Positions 57,337 through 64,000 of a stretch of 64,000 nt of DNA are shown piece after piece. The notes under the pieces were generated by a model. That model saw nothing but the letters and a program-made list of their open reading frames with translations, was not told the DNA's origin and ran no database searches. The translations under genes and the position numbers were made by a program. Positions within the stretch are counted from its first letter, which is position 1. Each line of letters begins with the position of its first letter. Origin of the DNA: Actinomadura sp. WMMA1423 (lineage in GTDB: Bacteria; Actinomycetota; Actinomycetes; Streptosporangiales; Streptosporangiaceae); assembly GCF_006547145.1 (NCBI RefSeq), contig NZ_CP041244.1, positions 186,001 through 250,000 of the forward strand, in the 5' to 3' direction.

Positions 57337-57774
57337 ATGCCCGGAACGACGACGCCGATCAGCACGCGCGCCGTGGTGGAGGAGTTGCTCCGCAGGATCG
57401 GTGAAGGCGACCCCGAGCAGATCGCCGCCATGTACGCCGAGCACAGCGACTGGAAGCTGGACTGGCCCGAGGCGGAGCACGGCCGCGCCGCCACACCCTG
57501 GATCCGGCACCGCTCCAGCCGCGCCGACGCCGCCGCGCACTACCGGCAGATCGCCGAACACCACGTGCCCGAGACGGCGGACACGCAGGTCGAGCGCATC
57601 CTGGTGGACGGCGATGACGCGGTGATGCTGGGCGAGATCCGGTTGACGGCCCGATCGACCGGGCGCGCCTATCGCGCCCGGTTCGCCCTCCACCTCACGG
57701 TCGAGGACGGACTCGTCGTCCGGCACCACGTCTACGAGGACAGCCTCGCCGTCGCCCGAGCCTTCACGCCCTAG
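57337..57774 (+). CDS. SnoaL/NTF2-like protein
   Basis: A 145-residue NTF2-like protein. VVEELLRRIGEGDPEQIAAM, then WPEAEHGRAATPWIRHRSSR and VEDGLVVRHHVYEDSLAVAR match ketosteroid-isomerase-like/SnoaL proteins. It may bind or transform a small molecule. ATG 57337 has GGAGG upstream. Adjacent genes give no pathway. Confidence 0.85.
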   Translation: MPGTTTPISTRAVVEELLRRIGEGDPEQIAAMYAEHSDWKLDWPEAEHGRAATPWIRHRSSRADAAAHYRQIAEHHVPETADTQVERILVDGDDAVMLGEIRLTARSTGRAYRARFALHLTVEDGLVVRHHVYEDSLAVARAFTP

Positions 57775-57805
57775 GAGAACCGTTCCGCCGACGGCGGAGT
57801 CGGGT

Positions 57806-57811
57806 CAGACT
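57806..57811 (+). promoter_or_regulatory. Leaderless -10-like element for GNAT gene
   Basis: CAGACT is 6 nt before the GTG at 57818. Confidence 0.3.
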
Positions 57812-57817
57812 GGTCCG

Positions 57818-58327
57818 GTGGATGATCAAGCTTTGCCGTGCCTGGCGCCGCCGACGACGGCGGTGCGCGAATCGTTCCTGGCCGGGGAGAGGGCCGACCA
57901 TCTGGCGTCCGGCGACCCGATGGACTGGCTGGACGAGGCCTACCGCGACTTCGACGCGTTCGTGGCGGGCAGGCGCCAGGTGCAGGAGCGCTGGGGCGTC
58001 CCGTCCTCGACGTTCTGGTACGTCTCGGGCGAGCACTACATCGGGACGCTCATCGTGCGGCATCGCCTGACACCGGAGCTCGAGGAGGTCGGAGGGCACA
58101 TCGGCTTCCACGTCGTGCTCCCGTGGCGGCGGCAGGGCCACGCCACGCGGATGCTGGCGGCCGGTTTGACCGAGTGCCGCAGGCTCGGCCTGGAACGCGT
58201 CCTGCTGACGTGCGACGCCGACAACGAGCCTTCCCGGCGGGTCATCCTCGCCAACGGCGGCGTCCACGACGGCCGCGCCCGCGGCGAGGCCCGCTTCTGG
58301 ATCGACCTCGCCGGCGGCGGCACGTGA
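57818..58327 (+). CDS. GNAT-family N-acetyltransferase
   Basis: A 169-residue acetyltransferase. The acetyl-CoA-binding region is HVVLPWRRQGHATRMLAAGL (RxxGxA-like), followed by LLTCDADNEPSRRVILANGG. The N-terminal half has STFWYVSGEHYIGTLIVRH. The acceptor is unknown. The GTG at 57818 is supported by leaderless spacing. Confidence 0.88.
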   Translation: MDDQALPCLAPPTTAVRESFLAGERADHLASGDPMDWLDEAYRDFDAFVAGRRQVQERWGVPSSTFWYVSGEHYIGTLIVRHRLTPELEEVGGHIGFHVVLPWRRQGHATRMLAAGLTECRRLGLERVLLTCDADNEPSRRVILANGGVHDGRARGEARFWIDLAGGGT

Positions 58328-58382
58328 ACCGGCCGCGGACGCGCCGATCGCCACCCTCTCTCCGGGGTTCGATCGTTGGTCG

Positions 58383-58396
58383 ATAATGAACATTAT
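58383..58396. promoter_or_regulatory. AT-rich palindrome upstream of DinB-like gene
   Basis: ATAATG, AA, CATTAT form a perfect palindrome about 20 bp before the start, in the promoter position. It is striking in such GC-rich DNA and is a candidate operator. Confidence 0.5.
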
Positions 58397-58416
58397 GTTA
58401 AGTAGAGGTGATGCGC

Positions 58417-58983
58417 ATGGTCCCGGACCGGTTCGTCCGCGCGCTGGACGTCTTCGAGCGGGTGCTCGCCGCGGTGCCCGCGGACCGGTGGCTCTCCCCC
58501 TCGCCGTGCGAGGGCTGGGCCGCCGTCGACGTGGCCGGGCACGTCACGGCCGGGCTGCTGGTGGTCGAGATGCGGGCCGCCGGGCGTGAGCTGCCCGAGG
58601 AAGACCCCGACTGGCGCGAGGTCGCCGGCGCGGACCCTGTGGCGTCGTGGCGGCGGGTGCGGGCCCGCATGGCGGCCGAGCTCACTCCGGAGGCGCTGGC
58701 GCGGCCGGTGCGGCTCGCCCTCGGGTTGGAGATGACGCTGAGCGAGTGGCTGGAGGGATATCCGCTGGAGCTGCTGGTCCACTCGTGGGACTTGGCGGAG
58801 GCCACGGGTCAGTCGGTCGTGTTCGACGCCGATCTGGTCGGTCCGGCGCTGGCGACGGCGCGGCGTATGGCGTCCGGGGGCCGTGAGGCGGGCATGCTCG
58901 GCCCCGAGGTCGCCGTCCCGGAGGGCGCCGACGACCAGACGCGGCTGCTGGCGCTCTTCGGCCGCTCCCCCGCTGGCGTCTGA
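58417..58983 (+). CDS. TIGR03086/mycothiol maleylpyruvate-isomerase-like (DinB fold) protein
   Basis: A 188-residue DinB-superfamily protein. RALDVFERVLAAVPADRWLS, then SPCEGWAAVDVAGHVTAGLL and ELLVHSWDLAEATGQ are the family signatures, with histidines for metal binding. Such proteins may use mycothiol. Three in-frame starts occur (58408, 58411, 58417). I chose ATG 58417 because GAGG at 58405-58408 is 8 nt upstream and GAGGTGAT is an extended anti-SD match that includes the first two. An AT-rich palindrome precedes it. Confidence 0.82.
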   Translation: MVPDRFVRALDVFERVLAAVPADRWLSPSPCEGWAAVDVAGHVTAGLLVVEMRAAGRELPEEDPDWREVAGADPVASWRRVRARMAAELTPEALARPVRLALGLEMTLSEWLEGYPLELLVHSWDLAEATGQSVVFDADLVGPALATARRMASGGREAGMLGPEVAVPEGADDQTRLLALFGRSPAGV

Positions 58984-59077
58984 GACAGGCGCGGATCATT
59001 ACGGAGAGTGACAGTTCGGGGCTGATCGGTGCTTCTTCCCCGCCGTTTTTCTGATGCGCGGGACGGCGGGCGGCGGT

Positions 59078-59083
59078 TAGAGT
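59078..59083 (+). promoter_or_regulatory. Leaderless -10 element before the MFS gene
   Basis: TAGAGT is 6 nt before an ATG at 59090. Translation from that ATG ends at a TGA after five codons, in the MFS frame. Confidence 0.45.
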
Positions 59084-59182
59084 GCGGGCATGCGCCGACG
59101 ACATTGATCTTCACCTGAGGCGGGGCTCGCGCGGAGGCTGTACGGCTACGCGTTCCTCGAGGACCTCGTTCTTCTGTACCCG

Positions 59183-60268
59183 GTGTACGCGGTGCTGTTC
59201 GCCGACGCCGGGCTCTCCCCCGCCGCGATCTCGTCGCTGTTCGTGATCTGGTCGGTCACGACGTTCGCGCTGGAGTTGCCGTCCGGTCTGTGGGCGGACG
59301 TGTTCTCGCGGCGCTTGCTGCTGGTGGCCTCTCCCCTGCTGGCGGGTGCGGGGTTCGGGCTGTGGGCGTTCTTTCCCTCGTATCCGGTGTTCGCGCTGGG
59401 GTTCGTGCTGTGGGGTGCGGGGTCGGCGCTGCGTTCGGGGACGATGCAGGCGCTGGTGTACGAGGAGCTGGAGCGGGTGGGGGCGCCGGACGCCTACGCG
59501 CGGCTGATCGGGCGTTCTGAGGCGGTGTCGCTGCTGGCGGTGGTGGTGGCGTCCGCGGTGGCGTCGCCGGTGCTGGCGGCGTGGGGGTACCGGGCGCTGG
59601 GTGCGGCGAGTGTGGCGGCTTGCGTGGGGTGTGCGGTGGCGGGGTGGTTCCTGCCGGAGTCCAGGGGCGGCGGCGAGGGCGCGGCGTCGCTGGGGTCGGT
59701 GGTGCGCCTGGGGTGGGCGCAGGTGCGGGGTGAGCCGGCGGTGCGGTGGGCGCTGGTCCTGGTGGTGGTGTTGGAGGGTGTGACGTCGCTGGATGAGTAC
59801 GTGCCGCTGCTGGTGGGGTCGACGGGTGTGGCGGCGTCGGCGGTGCCGTTGCTGGTGTTGGTGGTGACGGTCGGTGACGCGGTGGGCGGTTGGTCGGCGG
59901 GGCGGGGTGTGCGGTGGCTGGCGCCGGTGCTGGGGGTGGGTGCGGTGTGTCTGGCGGTGGGGTGCCTGGGTGGCCGTCCGGGTGGGTTGGTGCTGGTGGC
60001 GGCTGCGTTCGGGGTGTTCCGGTGGGCGATGGCGGCGGCGGACGCGCGGTTGCAGGAGCGGGTGGGTGACGGTGCGCGGGCGACGGTGACGTCGGTGGCG
60101 GGGTTCGGGGCGGAGGTGGTGGCGGTGCTGGTTTACGCGGGGTATGCGGTGGGGTCGCGGTGGGCGGGGGCGGGGGTGCTGATGGGTGCGGCGGCGGTGC
60201 CGTACGCGGTGGTGGCGGTCGTGCTGGGGTTGGGGGCGTGGCGGGGCCGAGTACATCCGGAGGCGTAG
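59183..60268 (+). CDS. MFS transporter, 5' end interrupted or re-annotated
   Basis: A 361-residue MFS protein when started at the first in-frame GTG. It has 11 to 12 hydrophobic segments and the family loop GLWADVFSRR between helices 2 and 3. The reading frame upstream (59108-59182) contains RRLYGYAFLEDLVLLYPVYA, which is the rest of the first membrane helix, but no start codon. An ATG at 59090, 6 nt after TAGAGT, is in the same frame but is followed by TGA at 59105. So either the 5' end is broken, a non-standard start is used, or a five-codon leader is translated first. Codons here end mostly in G, unlike genes at 52-56 kb. Confidence 0.75.
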   Translation: MYAVLFADAGLSPAAISSLFVIWSVTTFALELPSGLWADVFSRRLLLVASPLLAGAGFGLWAFFPSYPVFALGFVLWGAGSALRSGTMQALVYEELERVGAPDAYARLIGRSEAVSLLAVVVASAVASPVLAAWGYRALGAASVAACVGCAVAGWFLPESRGGGEGAASLGSVVRLGWAQVRGEPAVRWALVLVVVLEGVTSLDEYVPLLVGSTGVAASAVPLLVLVVTVGDAVGGWSAGRGVRWLAPVLGVGAVCLAVGCLGGRPGGLVLVAAAFGVFRWAMAAADARLQERVGDGARATVTSVAGFGAEVVAVLVYAGYAVGSRWAGAGVLMGAAAVPYAVVAVVLGLGAWRGRVHPEA

Positions 60269-60386
60269 GCGGCGGGTGGGCGCTACGCGAAATGCGCATG
60301 GCGGTTGAACGCTCTCGCCGGATTCGCGGGGGGCGGGTTCGGGCCGAGGATCGTGGGGTCGTTGCGGATCGATTCTTGGGGTGCTG

Positions 60387-61637
60387 ATGGGTGCGGGCTC
60401 GCTTGAGCTGGCGCGGGTGCAGTTCGCGTTGACGGCCGGTACGCATTTCCTGTTCGTGGCGTTGACGCTGGGTTTGGCGACGCTGGTGGCGTTGACGCAG
60501 ACGCGGGCGACGGTGTCGGGCAGTGCGGTGCATGCGCGGATGGTGCGTTTCTGGGGGCAGTTGTACGTCATCAACTATGCGGTGGGGATCGTCACCGGGT
60601 TGGTGATGGAGTTCCAGTTCGGGTTGAACTGGTCGGGGCTGTCGCGGGTGACGGGGAACGTGTTCGGTGCGCCGCTGGCGCTGGAGACGATCGTGGCGTT
60701 CTTCGTGGAGTCGACGTTCCTGGGGTTGTGGATCTTCGGGTGGGGCCGGTTGAACCGGTGGGTGCATCTGGCGTTGATCTGGGTGGTGACGTTGACGGCG
60801 TATCTGTCGGCGTATTTCGTGCTGGTGGCGAACGGGTGGCTGCAGCGTCCGGTGGGGTTCGTGATGGTGGACGGTGTGGCGCGGCTGGACGACGCGGGGG
60901 CGTTGCTGGCGAATCCGACGGCGGTGCTGGCGTTCTTCCATGTGCTGTTCGGGGGTCTGCTGACGGCGGGGTTCTTCATGGCGGGGGTGAGCGGGTTCCA
61001 TCTGCTGCGGCGGACGGCGGAGGTGGAGTTCTTCCGGCGGTCGATGCGGATCGGGTTGCTGGCGGTGATGGTGTCGGTGATCCCGGTGGTGGTGTTCGGG
61101 GGGACGCAGTTCCGGTACGCGCAGCCGACGAAGCTGGGGGGTCGCAAGGCGGCGGCCGCGGTGGCGGACTTCACGGCGCGGTTCGGTCCGGACGACTACC
61201 GGGCGCCGGTGCTGGCGGGGGTCGGCGAGGCATTGATGATGACGATGTGGTTGTTGATGCTGCTGGTCGCGGTGGTGGCGTTCGTGAAGTTCCCGTTCGG
61301 GCGGTGGCTGGTGCGGGGGCGGGTGTTCCACGTGCTGATGATCGCGGCGGTGCCGCTGCCGTATGTGGCGATGGTGGCGGGGTGGGTGTTCCGTGAGGTG
61401 GGGCGGCAGCCGTGGATGGTGTACGGGGTGCTGAAGACGCGGGACGCGGTGTCGCCGGGTGTGGGGTCGGGGGCGGCGGCGGTGTCGTTCGCGGTGTTCT
61501 CGGTGCTGTTCGCGGGGTTGCTGGTGGTGAACGCGTGGCTGCTGGCGCGGTTCGCGCGGCGGGGGCCGGAGGGGGTGGGGCTGGGTGCCTCTCCCCCGGT
61601 GGAGCCGGCCGCGCCGGTGATGAGCCCGACGTTCTGA
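60387..61637 (+). CDS. cydA: Cytochrome bd ubiquinol oxidase subunit I
   Basis: A 416-residue CydA. ELARVQFALTAGTHFLFV includes the first conserved His, QFGLNWSGLSRVTG and the GRQPW motif are present, and the Q-loop is short, as in Gram-positive and actinobacterial oxidases. It carries haems b558, b595 and d with CydB and reduces O2 using menaquinol. ATG 60387 gives a normal N-terminus; GTG 60381 is an alternative. A 118-bp upstream region has no recognised Rex or ResD site. It starts a cydA-cydB-cydD run. Confidence 0.93.
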   Translation: MGAGSLELARVQFALTAGTHFLFVALTLGLATLVALTQTRATVSGSAVHARMVRFWGQLYVINYAVGIVTGLVMEFQFGLNWSGLSRVTGNVFGAPLALETIVAFFVESTFLGLWIFGWGRLNRWVHLALIWVVTLTAYLSAYFVLVANGWLQRPVGFVMVDGVARLDDAGALLANPTAVLAFFHVLFGGLLTAGFFMAGVSGFHLLRRTAEVEFFRRSMRIGLLAVMVSVIPVVVFGGTQFRYAQPTKLGGRKAAAAVADFTARFGPDDYRAPVLAGVGEALMMTMWLLMLLVAVVAFVKFPFGRWLVRGRVFHVLMIAAVPLPYVAMVAGWVFREVGRQPWMVYGVLKTRDAVSPGVGSGAAAVSFAVFSVLFAGLLVVNAWLLARFARRGPEGVGLGASPPVEPAAPVMSPTF

Positions 61638-61650
61638 CAGGAGCCTGGTG

Positions 61651-62394
61651 ATGGATTTGCTCGCGGTGGTGTTGCTGGCGGTGTTCTCGGCCGGGTACCT
61701 GGTGCTGGCGGGTGCCGATGTCGGGGTGGGGATGCTGCTGCCGTGGCTGGGGCGGGACGGGCGGGAGCGGCGGTTGGTGATCGCGTCGTTCGCGCCGTTC
61801 TTCCTGGGCAACGAGGTGTGGCTGGTGGCGGCGGCGGGGCTGGTGGCGGGTGCGTTCCCGGGGCTGGAGCACGGGTTGGTGGAGGAGTTGTATCCGCTGT
61901 TCTCGGTGCTGCTGGTCGGGTGGGTCGTGCGGGACACGGGGTTGTGGCTGCGGGGCCGGGTGGACGCGGCGGCGTGGCGTGGTCTGTGGGACGGGGCGAT
62001 CGTGGCGGGGAGTTGGGCGCTGGCGCTTTCGTGGGGGGCGGTGCTGGGGTCGGTTCTGGCCGGTGGCGGGCTGGGTGTGGGCAGCGTGCTGGGGTTGCCG
62101 CTGGCGTTGCTGTTCGCGTGGCATGGTGCGGGGTTCGCGCGGTGGCGGCTGCCGGTGGGGCTGGCGGAGCGCGCGGGGCGTGTTCCGTCCCGGTACGGGT
62201 TGTCGGCGCTGGTGCTGGCGGGGGCGCCGGTGGTGGCCGGGGTGCAGGTGGAGTGGTCGGAGGTCGTGGCCGAGGGTGCGGGGCTGACGATGACGGCGGT
62301 GGTGACGGTGGTGGTGCTTCCGTTGCTGCTGGCGTCGCAGGCGCTGGTGTGGTGGACGTTCCGGGGGCGGGTGGAGTCGCCCTCGTACCTGTAG
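61651..62394 (+). CDS. cydB: Cytochrome bd oxidase subunit II, short form
   Basis: A 247-residue CydB, against ~330-380 in most families. It has DLLAVVLLAVFSAGYLVLAG with GADVGVGMLLPWLGRD and FFLGNEVWL, then 6 to 7 hydrophobic segments, and ends WWTFRGRVESPSYL. The start and end look family-complete, so it seems internally shortened rather than truncated. AGGAG precedes the ATG at 61651, which is 13 bp after cydA. Confidence 0.85.
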   Translation: MDLLAVVLLAVFSAGYLVLAGADVGVGMLLPWLGRDGRERRLVIASFAPFFLGNEVWLVAAAGLVAGAFPGLEHGLVEELYPLFSVLLVGWVVRDTGLWLRGRVDAAAWRGLWDGAIVAGSWALALSWGAVLGSVLAGGGLGVGSVLGLPLALLFAWHGAGFARWRLPVGLAERAGRVPSRYGLSALVLAGAPVVAGVQVEWSEVVAEGAGLTMTAVVTVVVLPLLLASQALVWWTFRGRVESPSYL

Positions 62395-62403
62395 GCGGTC
62401 GTG

Positions 62404-64000
62404 GTGAGGGGTGTGGAGCGGCGTCTGCTGGGGTTGGTTCCTCGGCGGGTGGTGGTGCTGGTGGGGGTGCTGGCGGCGGGGCAGGGTGTTCTGCTGGTGG
62501 TGCAGGCGGAGCTGCTGGTGCGGGCGGTGGCGGGTCTGGACGCGGGGCCGCTGCCGTGGCTTGCGGGGGCGGTGGCCGGGCGGGCGGTGCTCGCGTGGGT
62601 GTCGGGGTTGGTGGCGGGTGGGGCGGCGGCGCGGGTGAAGCGCGGTCTGCGGGGGGCGCTGCTGGGCCGGCCGGCGGGTGAGGCGGGGGCGCGGGTGACG
62701 TTGCTGACCCGGGGTTTGGACGGGGTGGATCCGTTCTTCACGGGTTATGTTCCGCAGCTGGTGGCGGCGTGCGTGGTGCCGGTGGTGGTGCTGGCGCGGT
62801 TGGCGGCGGTGGACTGGGCGTCGGCTCTGGTGGTGGCGGTGACGGTTCCTCTGGTGCCGGTGTTCGGTGCGCTGGTGGGGATGCGGACGGCGGAGCTGAC
62901 GGGGCGGCAGTGGGGGCTGCTGCACCGGCTGGGCGGGCATTTCCGGGATGTGGTGGCGGGGCTGGGGACGTTGCGGGCGTTCGGGCGGGCCGGTCATCAG
63001 TCGGCGGTGGTGCGGGAGCTGGCGGGTGAGCATCGGCGGGCGAGTGTGCGGGCGTTGCGGGTGGCGTTCCTGTCGTCGCTGGTGCTGGAGCTGGTGTGTG
63101 CGCTGTCGGTGGCGTTGGTGGCGGTGCCGGTGGGGTTGCGGTTGCTGGGCGGGGAGATGGCGCTGGCGGCGGGGCTGCTGGTGCTGGTGTTGACGCCTGA
63201 GGTGTTCCTGCCGTTGCGGGCGTTGGGGCAGCGTTTCCATGCCAGTGCGGAGGGGGTGGCGGCGGCGCGGGAGGCGTTCGCGGTGCTGGACGCGCCGGCG
63301 GGTTCGCGGGGCGGTGGCGGGGTGGTGCCGGGTGAGGGGGCGCCGGAGATCGTGCTGGAGGAGGTGACGGTCCGGTATCCGGGGGCGGCGGGTGCGGCGT
63401 TGGACCGGGTGTCGTTGCGGGTGGGGCCGGGTGAGCGGGTGGCGGTGGTGGGGCCGTCGGGTGCGGGCAAGTCGACGCTGCTGCTGGTGCTGGCCGGGCT
63501 GGTGTCCCCTGATTCGGGGCGGGTGCTGGTGGACGGGGTGGATCTGTCGGATCTGGATGTGGGGGCGTGGCGGGCGCGTGTGGGGTGGGTGCCGCAGCGG
63601 CCGCACCTGTTCGCGGCGTCGGTGGCCGACAACGTCCGGTTGGGTGATCCGGGTGCCGGGGCGGGGCGTGTGGAGGAGGCGGCGCGGGCGGCGGCGATGG
63701 ATTTCGTCGGGGAGCTGCCGGAGGGGTTGGAGACGGTGCTGGGTGAGGGGGGTGCGGGGTTGTCGGCGGGGCAGCGGCAGCGGTTGGCGATCGCGCGCGC
63801 GTACCTGTCGGGTGGGCCGGTGATGCTGTTGGACGAGCCGACGGCGCGGTTGGATCTGCACAGCGAGCGGGTGCTGGTGGAGGCGGCGGCGGGTTTGCTG
63901 GCGGGGCGGACGGCGGTGGTGGTGGCGCATCGTCCGGCGCTGCTTGGGGTGGTGGACCGGGTGGTGCGGTTGGAGGGCGGCCGGTTGTGCGGGCCTGCGG
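62404..64000 (+). CDS. CydD-like ABC transporter, 3' end cut by window
   Basis: About 532 codons from GTG 62404 to the window end, with no stop. Six hydrophobic segments in residues ~1-290 (VVVLVGVLAAGQGVLLVVQA; YVPQLVAACVVPVVVLARLA) precede the ATPase domain. That domain has Walker A GPSGAGKST, LSAGQRQRLAIARA and VMLLDEPTARLD. CydDC exports cysteine or glutathione and is needed for cytochrome bd assembly. GTG 62401 is an alternative start. In some actinobacteria CydD and CydC are fused; the cut prevents telling. Confidence 0.88.
   Translation, partial: MRGVERRLLGLVPRRVVVLVGVLAAGQGVLLVVQAELLVRAVAGLDAGPLPWLAGAVAGRAVLAWVSGLVAGGAAARVKRGLRGALLGRPAGEAGARVTLLTRGLDGVDPFFTGYVPQLVAACVVPVVVLARLAAVDWASALVVAVTVPLVPVFGALVGMRTAELTGRQWGLLHRLGGHFRDVVAGLGTLRAFGRAGHQSAVVRELAGEHRRASVRALRVAFLSSLVLELVCALSVALVAVPVGLRLLGGEMALAAGLLVLVLTPEVFLPLRALGQRFHASAEGVAAAREAFAVLDAPAGSRGGGGVVPGEGAPEIVLEEVTVRYPGAAGAALDRVSLRVGPGERVAVVGPSGAGKSTLLLVLAGLVSPDSGRVLVDGVDLSDLDVGAWRARVGWVPQRPHLFAASVADNVRLGDPGAGAGRVEEAARAAAMDFVGELPEGLETVLGEGGAGLSAGQRQRLAIARAYLSGGPVMLLDEPTARLDLHSERVLVEAAAGLLAGRTAVVVAHRPALLGVVDRVVRLEGGRLCGPA

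Noticed and set aside
57000-59200. Possible replication-origin-like skew switch from C-rich to G-rich plus strand.
   Set aside because: Plus-strand genes at roughly 28-39 kb are also G-ending while those at 10-14 kb are C-ending, so skew changes several times. There is no dnaA gene or DnaA-box cluster.
59256-63930. Very long minus-strand open frames of 1161 and 919 codons.
   Set aside because: They are antisense to the MFS, cydA, cydB and cydD genes and consist of Pro/Arg/His-rich low-complexity residues, as expected from GC-rich coding DNA.

Overview
The window is very GC-rich, dense with genes, and full of GTG starts, ATGA/GTGA stop-start overlaps and leaderless promoter signatures. Its gene content (F420-type PPOX oxidoreductase, UvrA-like ABC proteins, a CydA/short CydB/CydD set, an ECF42-type sigma factor with its DGPF partner, TerD, many two-component and LysR/IclR/WYL/AraC regulators) points to an actinomycete, possibly Streptosporangiales/Actinomadura-like. 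That placement is inference from content and composition; no rRNA, tRNA or CRISPR was seen.

Layout. 1-2.6 kb: a membrane protein divergent from a cupredoxin-like lipoprotein and a second membrane protein. 2.6-7 kb: PPOX oxidoreductase, a UvrA-like ABC protein divergent from its WYL regulator across a perfect 27-bp palindrome, and a VOC protein. 7-11.4 kb: P450, IclR, LysR and class V aminotransferase. 11.4-17.5 kb: a tightly coupled operon of sugar epimerase, GT2, TIGR04282-type transferase, methyltransferase, sulfite-oxidase-like molybdoprotein and two membrane proteins. 17.5-20.5 kb: DUF6058-like protein, SDR/LysR pair, DoxX. 20.5-25.7 kb: SRPBCC-NTF2 fusion, KAS III divergent from a malonyltransferase-like protein and an acyl-CoA oxidase. 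25.8-31.1 kb: TerD, RidA plus acyl-CoA synthetase, HAD, YigZ, hydrolase. 31.2-35.6 kb: ECF42/DGPF pair, TauE-like transporter, GlxA-type regulator, isochorismatase-like hydrolase.

35.7-39.2 kb is a four-gene operon of carboxylate-amine ligase, haem-oxygenase-like iron enzyme, methyltransferase and CDGSH protein. 39.3-42.4 kb: small protein, epimerase, and an ECF sigma gene coupled to a reversed Ogt-Ada repair protein. 42.4-48.9 kb: two two-component systems and an ABC exporter. 49-54.5 kb: PAP2, DedA, HAD, AraC and a second UvrA-like protein. 54.5-59 kb looks like an accessory patch: tyrosine recombinase, small genes and a phytanoyl-CoA dioxygenase remnant cut at a palindrome. 59-64 kb: an MFS gene with a damaged or unusual 5' end, then cydA, cydB and a cydD-like gene cut by the window edge.

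The best candidates for undescribed biology are the ligase/iron-oxidase/methyltransferase/CDGSH operon, the epimerase-to-molybdoprotein operon, the KAS III/AT/acyl-CoA oxidase locus without a visible ACP, and the sigma factor coupled to the reversed Ada protein. Functions of these groups are inferred from families and gene order only.
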